A DNA stretch of 64,000 nt from Jatrophihabitans sp. (lineage in GTDB: Bacteria > Actinomycetota > Actinomycetes > Mycobacteriales > Jatrophihabitantaceae): positions 1-64,000 of the forward strand of contig JAOPUX010000010.1 in NCBI GenBank assembly GCA_025963285.1. Direction: 5' to 3'. The stretch's first letter is position 1. The number at the start of each line of letters is the position of its first letter. Under the pieces are notes generated by a model. It had not been told where the DNA came from and ran no database searches. It saw only the letters and a list, made by a program, of their open reading frames with translations. A program made the position numbers and the translations under genes. Below are positions 1-8,883 of this stretch, one piece after another.

Positions 1-3000
1 CGACGGCGGAGAATGTCGGGCATGGGTGCGACGGCTGAGCTGGAGGCGCTGCATGAGCTGCGGGCCGCGGCGCGCGTCCTGCTCGCTCAGGAGGCAGACG
101 CCACCGTCGACGATGCCGCGCTGGCCCCGATCCGGTCGAGGGCCTTGGCGTGCTACCGGCAGTACGTGCGGCAGTTCGGCGCCCTCAACCGTGGCGAGCT
201 GATCGAGGGCCCGGCTGATCCGCAGAGCGAGCAGCCCTCGCTGCGGTGGCGTCGCCCGGCCCTCGGCGGCTTCCGGGCCGATCCCGACTACTTCACCGTC
301 ATGGCGCTGGAGGTCTTCGATCAGCAGACCGGAGCAGCCGAGCCGGCACCGATCCTGCTGCGGCGGGTGCACGGCCGTCCGGAGCCGGCCTCCCGGGTGG
401 CTAACGTCGAGGAGGCACTGATCGTCAGCCGGGGGGAGGGCGGGCTGGACCTCGACCGTGTCGCCGGCCTGCTGGGCCTGCCGGGACCCGCCGCGGCCCG
501 CGAGGCCTTGGGTGATCGTCTCGTCGCCGATCCGGAGCGGGGCGGGGCGCTCGTCGCCACCGAGGAGTACCTCTGCGGGGACGTCCGGGCCCGCCTGGCT
601 GTGGCCCGTCAGGCTGCGGCCGACGACGAGCGCTACCGCCGCAATGTCGAATTGCTGGCGGCCGTCGAACCGCCGGAGGTCGGCCCGTTCGAGATCGCCG
701 TTTCGCTCGGGGCGCCGTGGATCGAACCCGAGGACGTCGAGCTCTTCATCCGCGAGGTGCTCGGCGGCCGGGCCCGGGTGTGGCACCTGCCGTCCGCGGC
801 CTTCTGGAAGATCGTCCCGCTGGGTAAGGAGCCCGCCGGCAAGTACGGCACGGGGCGGATGAGCGCGTATGAGGTGCTGTCGCACGGGCTCAACGGCCGC
901 ACCCCGATCGTCGTCGACCTGGTCTCGACCAATGTGCCCGGCAAGCGGATCCGCCGTCGCAACATCGCCGAGAGTGTTGCCGCGCAGGACCGGTTGAGCG
1001 CGCTGCAGGCCGCGTTCACCGACTGGCTCTGGCAGGACGCCGGCCGCACCGAGCGGCTCGTCGCCGAGTACAACCGCCGGTTCACCAGCCACCGTCCGCG
1101 CCGCCCCGATGGCTCCGGGCTGACGCTGCCAGGCCTGGCTGACGGCATCGAACTCTGGCCGTGGCAGCGCGACATCGTCGCTCGGGCGCTCACCGCCCCG
1201 GCCACGCTGTGCGCGCACGCGGTCGGCGCCGGGAAGACCCGGTCGATGGCGGTGCTGGCGATGACCGCCCGTCGTCTCGGGTTGGCACGTAAGCCACTGG
1301 TGAGCGTGCCTGCGCACCTGGTCGAGCAGACCGCGCGGGAGTTCCGGCAGGCCTACCCGTTCGGCCGCTTCCTCGTCGCGGGTGAGGACGGTGCCGGGTC
1401 GCGCGCCCGGCTCGCCGCCCGCTGTGCCACCGGCGACTGGGACGCCGTGATCGTTTCGCACGGCGTCTTCAGCGCACTGCCGGTGGCGCCGGAGGTCGAG
1501 CGGTCCTGGCTGCGCAAGCGGCTCGGCGAGGCGGAAGCGGAGATCCGGGGTGGGCGCGGCGGCCGGCATGGGCGCACGGTGCTGCGCCGCCGGATGGCCG
1601 GGATCGAGGCCCGGCTGGCCAGGCTGGCGGAGCTCGCCCCGCCGCCGGTCACCTTCGACGAGCTCGGTATCGATCTCCTGCTGGTCGACGAGGCGCACTA
1701 CTTCAAGCGCCTGCCGATCACGTCGCGACGCGAGGGTGTCTCCCTCGGCTCCTCGCAGCGGGCAGCCGACCTGCTGCTGAAGGCGCAGCTCCTGCGCGAG
1801 CGGCGCGGCCCGCAGCCGAGCCTGGCGCTCTTCACCGGAACTCCGTGGTCGAACACGATCGCGGAGACGTTCGTCTGGCAGACGTTCGTGCAGCCGGACC
1901 GGCTCGCCGCTGCGGGCATCGACAACTTCGACGCGTGGGCGGCGGTCTTCGTCGAGTACGACGAGCTGGTGGAGGTGGCGCCGGACAGCGCCGGCTTCCG
2001 GATGAAGCAGCGGCCCTCGCGCATCCGCAACCTGCCGGAGCTGCGGTCGATGCTCGCCGACGCCGCGGACGTCCTCCCCGGCACGGCGCTCGGCGTCGAG
2101 CGCCCCGAACGCCGGGACGAGACGATCGTCTGTGACCCGTCACCCGGGCAGCGGGCCTACATCGGCAGCCTCGAGCTGCGGGCCGACAAGATCCGCCGCT
2201 CCCGCACGCATGGCGTTCCGGGTGAGGACAACATGCTCGCGCTCTGCGGTGACGGCCGGCGGGTGGCCCTCGATCCACGGCTGGTCGGGGTGCCCGAGGA
2301 GTCGTCGAAGGTTGTCGCCGTGGCCGAGCAGGTCGCCCGGCTGCACGCCGAGCATCTCCAGACACGCCTCCCGGGCAGCGACGTGCCGGGGGTTCTGCAG
2401 ATCGTCTTCTGCGACCAGGGCACGCCCGGCAGCGGCGGGCTGCAGACCTACGGCCGGCTGCGGCTGGCGATCGTCGCGCGCGGGGTCCCCGCGGAGCGGG
2501 TGCGCTGGGTGCACGAGGCTGCCACCCCCGCCGAGCGGGTCGCGCTCTTCGCGGCCTGCCGCTCCGGCGAGGTCTCGGTGCTGCTCGGCTCCACCGACAC
2601 CCTCGGCACCGGCGCCAACGTGCAGCCCCGGCTGCGCGCGCTCCACCATGCGGACGCCCCGTGGCGCCCGTCGGACATCGAGCAGCGGGAGGGGCGGGCG
2701 CTGCGGCCGGGCAACCTCAACCCCGTCGTCGAGGTCATCCGCTACGTCACGCAGGGCACCTTCGACGGCTACATGTGGCAGACGCTGGAGCGCAAGGCCC
2801 GCTTCATCTCCCAGTTGCAGCACGGCATGCTCGACGACGACACCGGCGACCGCACCGTAGAGGACTTCGGCGAGACCGTCCTCAGCTTCGCCGAGGTGAA
2901 GGCGCTGGCCACCGGCAACCCCCTGCTGCTCGAGGAGGCGCACGCCGCCGCCGATGTCGCCCGGCTGCGCATCCTGCGCTCCGTCGACGCCCAGACCCTG

Positions 3001-3600
3001 ACCGCAGCACGCGCGGCGGCCGTAGCGGCGGAGGCCGACCGCTACCGGCTGACGCAGCAGGCCCGGCTGCTTCACTCGGCCGTCGCGCGCCTGGCCACTG
3101 CCGGCCCGGTCACCGACAACGAGGCCGACGTCCGGCTCGCGGTCGCGGACGTCGTGCAGCGGGCCGGCCACCCCGACCCGAGTGGGTCGGCAGCCCCGGT
3201 GCGCGCGTCGTGGACCGGTCTCGGGGTCGAAGTGATTCCGGTCGGGGGCTGGCGGTCTGCGCGGGTAGACGACCTACTGGTGCGGGTGACGCTGGCCCAC
3301 CGGGCAATCGACGAGTTCGCCGTCTCCGCTCGCGCGGTGCGGCGCGGCGATACCCCGGCAGCGGAGAAGACGGTGATCACCGCGCTGCGCCGCTGGCGGC
3401 GGCGTATCGAGGACCGGATCAGCGAGGTCACGGCGGCGGCTGTCGCGGCCGAGGAGGCAGCCGAGCAGGCCCGCGCGACCCTGCGTGAGCACCGCTTCGA
3501 CCGTGCGCGCGAACTCGCCGTCGCCGAGCAGCGCCTCGACCTGATCCGCACCACCATCGAAGCAGCGGTCGACGACCTGGAGACCGAGAACGCCGGGTGA
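1..3600 (+). CDS. Partial DEAD/SNF2-like helicase of the large phage/plasmid type
   Basis: The frame is open to the left edge (codons 1-12 have no stop) and no well-spaced ribosome site precedes the ATG at 13, so the gene probably starts outside the window. Counting from that ATG, a Walker A motif (AVGAGKT) lies near residue 403, a DEAH-type Walker B (VDEAHYF) near 557, motif III-like TGTPWSNT near 608, and a helicase C lobe with GTGANVQ and QREGRALRPG near 870-895. The last 250 residues are charged, alanine-rich and probably helical. This arrangement resembles the helicase half of very large helicase/N6-methyltransferase proteins carried by phages and conjugative elements. No methylase motif is visible here; it could lie upstream. 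Substrate and role are unknown. The family is reasonably sure; the mobile-element link is inference. Confidence 0.7.
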   Translation, partial: RRRRMSGMGATAELEALHELRAAARVLLAQEADATVDDAALAPIRSRALACYRQYVRQFGALNRGELIEGPADPQSEQPSLRWRRPALGGFRADPDYFTVMALEVFDQQTGAAEPAPILLRRVHGRPEPASRVANVEEALIVSRGEGGLDLDRVAGLLGLPGPAAAREALGDRLVADPERGGALVATEEYLCGDVRARLAVARQAAADDERYRRNVELLAAVEPPEVGPFEIAVSLGAPWIEPEDVELFIREVLGGRARVWHLPSAAFWKIVPLGKEPAGKYGTGRMSAYEVLSHGLNGRTPIVVDLVSTNVPGKRIRRRNIAESVAAQDRLSALQAAFTDWLWQDAGRTERLVAEYNRRFTSHRPRRPDGSGLTLPGLADGIELWPWQRDIVARALTAPATLCAHAVGAGKTRSMAVLAMTARRLGLARKPLVSVPAHLVEQTAREFRQAYPFGRFLVAGEDGAGSRARLAARCATGDWDAVIVSHGVFSALPVAPEVERSWLRKRLGEAEAEIRGGRGGRHGRTVLRRRMAGIEARLARLAELAPPPVTFDELGIDLLLVDEAHYFKRLPITSRREGVSLGSSQRAADLLLKAQLLRERRGPQPSLALFTGTPWSNTIAETFVWQTFVQPDRLAAAGIDNFDAWAAVFVEYDELVEVAPDSAGFRMKQRPSRIRNLPELRSMLADAADVLPGTALGVERPERRDETIVCDPSPGQRAYIGSLELRADKIRRSRTHGVPGEDNMLALCGDGRRVALDPRLVGVPEESSKVVAVAEQVARLHAEHLQTRLPGSDVPGVLQIVFCDQGTPGSGGLQTYGRLRLAIVARGVPAERVRWVHEAATPAERVALFAACRSGEVSVLLGSTDTLGTGANVQPRLRALHHADAPWRPSDIEQREGRALRPGNLNPVVEVIRYVTQGTFDGYMWQTLERKARFISQLQHGMLDDDTGDRTVEDFGETVLSFAEVKALATGNPLLLEEAHAAADVARLRILRSVDAQTLTAARAAAVAAEADRYRLTQQARLLHSAVARLATAGPVTDNEADVRLAVADVVQRAGHPDPSGSAAPVRASWTGLGVEVIPVGGWRSARVDDLLVRVTLAHRAIDEFAVSARAVRRGDTPAAEKTVITALRRWRRRIEDRISEVTAAAVAAEEAAEQARATLREHRFDRARELAVAEQRLDLIRTTIEAAVDDLETENAG

Positions 3601-3644
3601 CCGACCGCTGGTCAAGTTGTGTCGCGGCGACATTGGCCACTATT

Positions 3645-3683
3645 GCCCTGCCCCAGGGCTATCAAGATCGTCGGGAGACGATC
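3645..3683. terminator. Two small hairpins after the helicase gene
   Basis: Two inverted repeats fill the 121-nt gap: GCCCTG-CCC-CAGGGC at 3645-3659 and GATCGTC-GGGA-GACGATC at 3666-3683. Neither has a T-tract. They may end the helicase transcript, or the second may be an operator for the next gene. Confidence 0.35.
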
Positions 3684-3721
3684 AGACTCCTCTACGAACC
3701 GGTACGGGGAGTGGGAGCACC

Positions 3722-6493
3722 GTGGGTAGGAGTCGATCGAGGACACGACGAGCGTGGGGATGTATCGCGGCGTTGACTTTGGTGACGGGTGGGCTGACCG
3801 TCCTCTCCACACAGCCCGCGGCGGCCCTCGCGCCGCCGAAGCCCGGCACCTACCAGGCGGTCTCGCCGACGCAACTCCTTGCCCCGACGGTGGTGGCGGC
3901 CAAGGCCACGATCTCGGCTGAGTTGGACGGCGCCGTCAGCGGCCTGAGCCTGAGCGCTGCGGTGGTCCGGGTGACGGCCACCTCTCCTGGCGCCGCAGGC
4001 TTCGCGACGGTCTTCGACCGCTACCTCTACGTCCCGCGCCCGGCGGTGTCGGACCTGACCTTCGCGGCCGGCCAGACGGTGTCGGGGCTGGTCGTGGTGC
4101 CTGTCGGCAAGCACCACGACGTCAGCATCTACAACGGCTCGGCCGGCGCCACGACGTACAGCATCACGCTCGAGGGGTACTACGTCTCCGGGGCGGCCAA
4201 GCAGCCGGGGGCGTTCCACACGACGACGCCGACCCGGCTGCTCGACACCTCCAAGGGCACCGGCGCGGCCGAGGCCCCGGTCGGCGGGCACGGCGTCGTC
4301 ACCTTCGCGGTGGCCGGCGCCGCAGGCATCCCGGCCACGGGCGTGGGGGCGGTCCTGCTGAACGTCAGCGCGCTCACCCCGTCGGTGGCCGGATTCGCCA
4401 CCGTCTACGCCGGCGATACCTCCCGGCAGCCGATCTCGAACCTGACGTTCCCGGCCGGTACCACCACCCGGGTGCCGGTCATCGTCCCGGTGACGAGCGC
4501 GGGCACGGTGGCGATCTACAACGGCGCAGCCGGTCCGGTGGACTTCGCGGCCGACGTCGAGGGCTGGTTCGGCAGTGGCACGGTCACCGCGGCCGGCGCC
4601 TACCAGCCGGTGGCGGTCACGCGAGTGCTCTCCGATCCGGGAGCGTGGAATTCGACCCTGACGGTGAAGGTGCCGCTGGCCGGCCAAGCGGGGATTCCGG
4701 GCACTGGGGTCACAGCCGTGGTGCTCAACCTGACGGTGGTCGGCCATGACGCTGCGGGCACGGCGAGGCTCTTCCCGAGCACGTCGACGCCGCCGGCCGC
4801 GGCCACCGCGAGCTACGGGCGCAATCAGACGACCCGCACCCTGGTGATCGCCCCTCTCGGACCGGACGGGGCGATTGCGCTCACGCACACGGCGGGCACG
4901 GTGGACTACGACATCGACGTGGAGGGCTACTTCACGGCCGCCGACGCCCCGCCTCCGCCGGTGACGAATTTCAGCGTGACCGTCGGCGCATACGGCAACA
5001 GCCTGCACTGGACCAACCCGGTCGGGCTGAGCTTCACCGGCGTCGTGATCCGCCGCAAGGCCGGTTCGGTGCCCCCGTCGTCGTCCCACGACGGGGTCCT
5101 GGTGATCGACACCGCACTGCATGGTCTGAAGGCGTCCACGAGCACGACCGATCTGCCACCCACGCCTGGCGCGCAGTACGCCTACGCCGCCTTCGCCCAC
5201 GACGCCGTGCCGCGTTATGCCGCGCCGGCCACCGCGGTGACCCCAGCCGTCCTTGCCGGGGCGACACCGCGCTGCGGCGCCATCACCGCCGACCAGACCT
5301 GGTCGGCCGGCGCCGTGCAGCAGCTGACCTGTCCGGTGCGGGTGGACTACGGAGTCACCCTGACGATCGCCCCCGGCGCGGTGGTCAAGGCGAACCGGGC
5401 GGCCGGACTCGACGTCGAGGGCGTTCTGAACGCGGTGGGTACCGCAGCCCAGCCGATCAGCTTCACCAGCGTCACTGACGACAGCGTTCACGGCGACGAC
5501 AACGGCGACGGCACGGCCACCCGGCCCGTTCCCGGCAACTGGCTAGGGATCAGGGGGCCCGGGGCTCCGCCCGATGGAGAGCCCAATCCGACGCCGCAGT
5601 CGATGACGCTCACGCACGTGGCGGTCCGCTACGCGGGCATCACGGTGACCAACGTCTACAACCTGGGGGCCGATGATCCGTCTCCTGACCCCGTCACCAC
5701 GACGATCACCGACTCGACCGTCTCTCGCGGCGGCACGATCAGCGTCGACGCGATCGGGACGACCACCGTGACTGGCAACGTGGTTACCAACCTGGCCAGC
5801 GACTTCAGCGCGATGTCCTCGTCGCAGAACGGCTACCGACAGGCCGGGATCTACGTCGGTTCCGACTACGGCGCGCCCCACCTGGCCACAGTCTCCGACA
5901 ACGTCGTGAACGGCTCGCCCGACTACGGCATCTGGGTGTCGACCAACGCCGCCACGATCACCGGCAACAAGGCCGAGAACACCCGCCTGGAGCCGTTACG
6001 GGTCAGCGACCAGATTGACCCGTCCCGGATCAGCGGCAACACCGCCGGGCCCGCGACCCGGGCCGGCCTCGCCCTGGACGGCGACCTCGTCTCCGACCTG
6101 ACCCTGCCGTTCGGCTCGCTGCCGATCGCCGTGCCTTGTGAGGCGCCACCAATCGATTCCGATGGCCCGGAGTGCGGCGGCCTCTCTATCGACGCGGGGG
6201 TGACCATGACGGTGGCGGCCGGAGTGATCGTGAAGTTCTACCCGCCCGACGGTGGCGACGAGTACGGTGCGGCCTTGTACGTGAACGGCAACCTGGTGGT
6301 GAACGGCACCCCCACCGCACCGGCCGTCTTCACCTCCGTACTCGACGATGCCGAAGGCGGGGACTACAACCAGGACGGCTCGGCGACCACGCCGAGCGGA
6401 CGGGAGTGGTACGGCATCACGGGGAGCGGGTCCCTGACAGTGCACAATCTCGTGATCCGCTTCGACCGGTCAGCTGAGGCCGCTGACAGGTAG
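3722..6493 (+). CDS. Secreted protein with actinobacterial beta-repeats and a right-handed beta-helix
   Basis: The frame opens upstream, but the GTG at 3722, preceded by GGGAG 5 nt away, begins a clear Sec signal: basic MGRSRSRTRR, a hydrophobic stretch, then AALA at about residue 35. The mature protein has three copies of a roughly 115-residue module (xTRLLDT at its start, GIPxTGV..AVVLNVT, TVYNGAAG..D..VEGYF at its end). This module is common in secreted actinobacterial proteins. A linker of about 100 residues resembling fibronectin III follows, then two blocks of parallel beta-helix type, each opening with GVT(L/M)T(I/V)A.G.(I/V)VK and containing a D.NQDGS/DGT turn. The second block stops soon after it starts, so the C-terminus may be truncated. 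It is probably a cell-surface or exoprotein; no catalytic residues are recognised. Confidence 0.7.
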   Translation: MGRSRSRTRRAWGCIAALTLVTGGLTVLSTQPAAALAPPKPGTYQAVSPTQLLAPTVVAAKATISAELDGAVSGLSLSAAVVRVTATSPGAAGFATVFDRYLYVPRPAVSDLTFAAGQTVSGLVVVPVGKHHDVSIYNGSAGATTYSITLEGYYVSGAAKQPGAFHTTTPTRLLDTSKGTGAAEAPVGGHGVVTFAVAGAAGIPATGVGAVLLNVSALTPSVAGFATVYAGDTSRQPISNLTFPAGTTTRVPVIVPVTSAGTVAIYNGAAGPVDFAADVEGWFGSGTVTAAGAYQPVAVTRVLSDPGAWNSTLTVKVPLAGQAGIPGTGVTAVVLNLTVVGHDAAGTARLFPSTSTPPAAATASYGRNQTTRTLVIAPLGPDGAIALTHTAGTVDYDIDVEGYFTAADAPPPPVTNFSVTVGAYGNSLHWTNPVGLSFTGVVIRRKAGSVPPSSSHDGVLVIDTALHGLKASTSTTDLPPTPGAQYAYAAFAHDAVPRYAAPATAVTPAVLAGATPRCGAITADQTWSAGAVQQLTCPVRVDYGVTLTIAPGAVVKANRAAGLDVEGVLNAVGTAAQPISFTSVTDDSVHGDDNGDGTATRPVPGNWLGIRGPGAPPDGEPNPTPQSMTLTHVAVRYAGITVTNVYNLGADDPSPDPVTTTITDSTVSRGGTISVDAIGTTTVTGNVVTNLASDFSAMSSSQNGYRQAGIYVGSDYGAPHLATVSDNVVNGSPDYGIWVSTNAATITGNKAENTRLEPLRVSDQIDPSRISGNTAGPATRAGLALDGDLVSDLTLPFGSLPIAVPCEAPPIDSDGPECGGLSIDAGVTMTVAAGVIVKFYPPDGGDEYGAALYVNGNLVVNGTPTAPAVFTSVLDDAEGGDYNQDGSATTPSGREWYGITGSGSLTVHNLVIRFDRSAEAADR

Positions 6494-6519
6494 GACACCG
6501 CGCAGGGGAGAATCGCGAC

Positions 6520-7419
6520 GTGTACGCACAGCCGTCGATCTTCGCCCAGGGCACCGGTGAGCACGCCTACGTCGAGTTCGACCTGCTCCCCGGTGCAGAC
6601 CCGCTCGACCTGGTCACCGGGCTGGCGACGGTGCACGGGCCCGAGGCCGCCGTCTCCGGGGTGAGTGCGGTGATCGCGTTCCGTCCGGAACTCTGGGCCG
6701 CTCTGCGCCCGGCCGCTGCACCGGCCGGTGTCAGTTCCTTCACCGAGATCGTCGGCCCGGAGATCACCTTCCCGGCCAGCCAGCATGACGCCTGGCTCTG
6801 GGTAGCCGGTAGCTCGCGCGGTGCGGTCTTCGACGCCACCCGCACCGCCATCGACGCGGTGGCCGGCTGCGCGCGGCCGGTCAGCGAGGTGACCGGCTGG
6901 CACTACCAGCGCGACCGCGACCTCACCGGCTTCATCGACGGCACCGAGAACCCGGCCGGCGTCCGAGCCGTCGACGTCGTCACCCACGCCGACGAGCCGG
7001 GGCGCGGCTCGTCGATCGCGCTCGTGCAGCAGTGGGCACACACGCCGGCCTGGGTGGACGTGCCCGTCGCCGACCAGGAGCGGGTGATCGGGCGCAGCAA
7101 GCCCGACTCGGTCGAGCTGGACGAGGCCGTGATGCCCGCCGATTCGCACGTGTCGCGGACGGTGGTCGAGGAGGAGGGCGCGGAGCTGAAGATCTACCGC
7201 CGCAACACGGCCTACGGAGCGGTCACCGAGCACGGCACGATGTTCGTCGGCTTCTGCGCCACCCAGCACCCACTGCAGATCATGCTGGAGCGGATGGCCG
7301 GTGTCGGGGACGGCGTCCGCGATGCCCTCACCCGCTACACCACGCCGCTCACCGGGGCCTACTACGTCGCTCCGTCGATACCTGCCCTGGCCGAGTTCGT
7401 ACCGGTGGACGAAGACTGA
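6520..7419 (+). CDS. Dyp-type (dye-decolourising) heme peroxidase
   Basis: This encodes a 299-residue heme peroxidase of the YfeX-like class. The GTG start follows CAGGGGAG by 9 nt. The family signature GFIDGTENP lies at residues 137-145 with distal Asp140. The proximal heme ligand is probably His210 in DSHVSRTVV. Arginines follow at 227-228 (YRRNTAYG), and the C-terminal heme-pocket segment HGTMFVGFCATQHPLQIMLERM is intact. There is no Tat or Sec signal, so the enzyme should be cytoplasmic or loaded into an encapsulin. No encapsulin gene is adjacent and the C-terminus (FVPVDED) is short, so encapsulation is not supported. It starts 26 nt after the preceding gene and may share its transcript. 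Confidence 0.9.
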   Translation: MYAQPSIFAQGTGEHAYVEFDLLPGADPLDLVTGLATVHGPEAAVSGVSAVIAFRPELWAALRPAAAPAGVSSFTEIVGPEITFPASQHDAWLWVAGSSRGAVFDATRTAIDAVAGCARPVSEVTGWHYQRDRDLTGFIDGTENPAGVRAVDVVTHADEPGRGSSIALVQQWAHTPAWVDVPVADQERVIGRSKPDSVELDEAVMPADSHVSRTVVEEEGAELKIYRRNTAYGAVTEHGTMFVGFCATQHPLQIMLERMAGVGDGVRDALTRYTTPLTGAYYVAPSIPALAEFVPVDED

Positions 7420-7532
7420 TCCGGCGTCCACGTCCCCGGTTTCGCGGATGGTTACTCCGTGGTAACTTCGCCGCGACTTCGCTCGCTCGCCGAGCAGTGA
7501 CTCCAACTGCCCCCGCAGACAGGTGGACAAAG

Positions 7533-8861
7533 ATGTCGAAGATGAGCTGGCAGCGCCGCGGCGCCGCCCTGGTGGCAGCGGTGGGCGTTCTGCTGGCGGG
7601 CCTCAGCGCGCCGAGCGCGGTCTCTGCCGCTACTCCGCCCACGCTGGACGCGTTCTACAACTACACGGGTAGCACGCCGCTGGCCGACATCGCGCCGGGC
7701 ACCGTGCTCAAGACGCGCAGCCTGCCCTATCACCTGGTTGGGCTCTCGCTGCCGCTCACGGCCACTCAGCTGCTCTTCCGCTCCACCGGCGCGCTCGGCC
7801 AGCCGACCGTCAGCGTCACCTCGGTGCTGCGCGCACCCGGGAAGTTCGACTCGACGAAGGCGCTGTCGTACCAGTCCTTCTACGACTCGCTGAACCCGGC
7901 CGACGAGCCCTCCTACGCCATCTCCGGTGGCCTCACCCTCGGCGGCATCATCCCGCAGGTCGAGCTGGCCGTCTTCGGTGCCTTCGTGTTGCAGGGCTAC
8001 AGCATCATCATCCCGGACACCCAGGGCGAGGCGGCCGACTTCGCCGCGGCGCCGGAGTACGGCATGGTCACCCTCGACTCGATCCGGGCCGCCTCGAACT
8101 CCCCGGCCACCGGCCTGACCAAGTCCACCAAGATCGGGCTGCTCGGGTACTCCGGCGGGGCCATCGCCACCGGCTGGGCGTCAGCCCTCGCGCCGTCCTA
8201 CGCGCCGGACGTCAACAGCCGCCTCATCGGTGCCGCCGAGGGTGGAGTCTTCGTCGACCCGGTCCACAACCTGCACTACATCTCCGGCAGCACGGTGTGG
8301 GCCGGCGTGTTGGTGATGGCGATCATCGGTATCGCCCGCGCCTTCCAGATCGACCTCACCCCGTACATGTCCGCCTACGGCCTGACCCTCTTCACCAAGT
8401 TGCAGAAGGCCTCCATCGCGACGGTGCTCGGCGAGTACCCGGGGCTGACCTGGCAGAAGATCGCCAAGCCGCAGTACGCGCAGCCGGAGAGCATTCCGGT
8501 GCTCGTCCGCGTGGTGAACCTGCTCAACCTGGGCAGTCAGCCGAGCCCGACGGTGCCGATGTTCATCGGCCAGGGCGCCAACGGCGTGATCGAGGGAACG
8601 TCGGGCAACAAGGCCGGTATCGGACCCGGTGACGGCGTGATGGTCGCCGGCGACGTCCGTACCCTGGCCCGGCAGTACTGCAGCTCCGGCACGCGGGTCG
8701 AGTACACCCAGTACGACGCCCTGAGCCACGTCACCTCGGTGGCGCTCTGGCTGCCGGCCGCGATCACCTGGCTCGATCAGCGTTTCGCCGGGGTCGCCGC
8801 CCCGCAGAACTGCGCCAGTATCAAGCCGGGCAACTCGCTCGCGCCAATCCCCGCTCCGTAG
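7533..8861 (+). CDS. Secreted lipase (secretory lipase / LIP family)
   Basis: A 442-residue alpha/beta-hydrolase of the secretory lipase family (fungal LIP-like; also common in actinobacteria), predicted to hydrolyse acylglycerols outside the cell. The ATG is preceded by AGGTGG at 6 nt spacing. Residues 1-32 form a Sec signal ending AVSAA. The nucleophile is Ser207 in GYSGG. The acid is probably the Asp in GPGDGVM and the base the His in LSHVTSV near the C-terminus. A second in-frame ATG nine bases on (MSWQRRG) is a possible alternative start. It ends 22 nt before a convergent gene. Confidence 0.85.
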   Translation: MSKMSWQRRGAALVAAVGVLLAGLSAPSAVSAATPPTLDAFYNYTGSTPLADIAPGTVLKTRSLPYHLVGLSLPLTATQLLFRSTGALGQPTVSVTSVLRAPGKFDSTKALSYQSFYDSLNPADEPSYAISGGLTLGGIIPQVELAVFGAFVLQGYSIIIPDTQGEAADFAAAPEYGMVTLDSIRAASNSPATGLTKSTKIGLLGYSGGAIATGWASALAPSYAPDVNSRLIGAAEGGVFVDPVHNLHYISGSTVWAGVLVMAIIGIARAFQIDLTPYMSAYGLTLFTKLQKASIATVLGEYPGLTWQKIAKPQYAQPESIPVLVRVVNLLNLGSQPSPTVPMFIGQGANGVIEGTSGNKAGIGPGDGVMVAGDVRTLARQYCSSGTRVEYTQYDALSHVTSVALWLPAAITWLDQRFAGVAAPQNCASIKPGNSLAPIPAP

Positions 8862-8883
8862 CGGCGAGGACGGCCGGTAAGGG

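Noticed and set aside
3692..5491. A 599-codon minus-strand frame opposite the secreted protein
   Set aside because: Low-complexity Arg/Gly/Val shadow. The plus strand has a signal peptide and repeats.
6520..7419. Encapsulin cargo peroxidase
   Set aside because: No encapsulin gene lies adjacent and no C-terminal targeting extension is visible.
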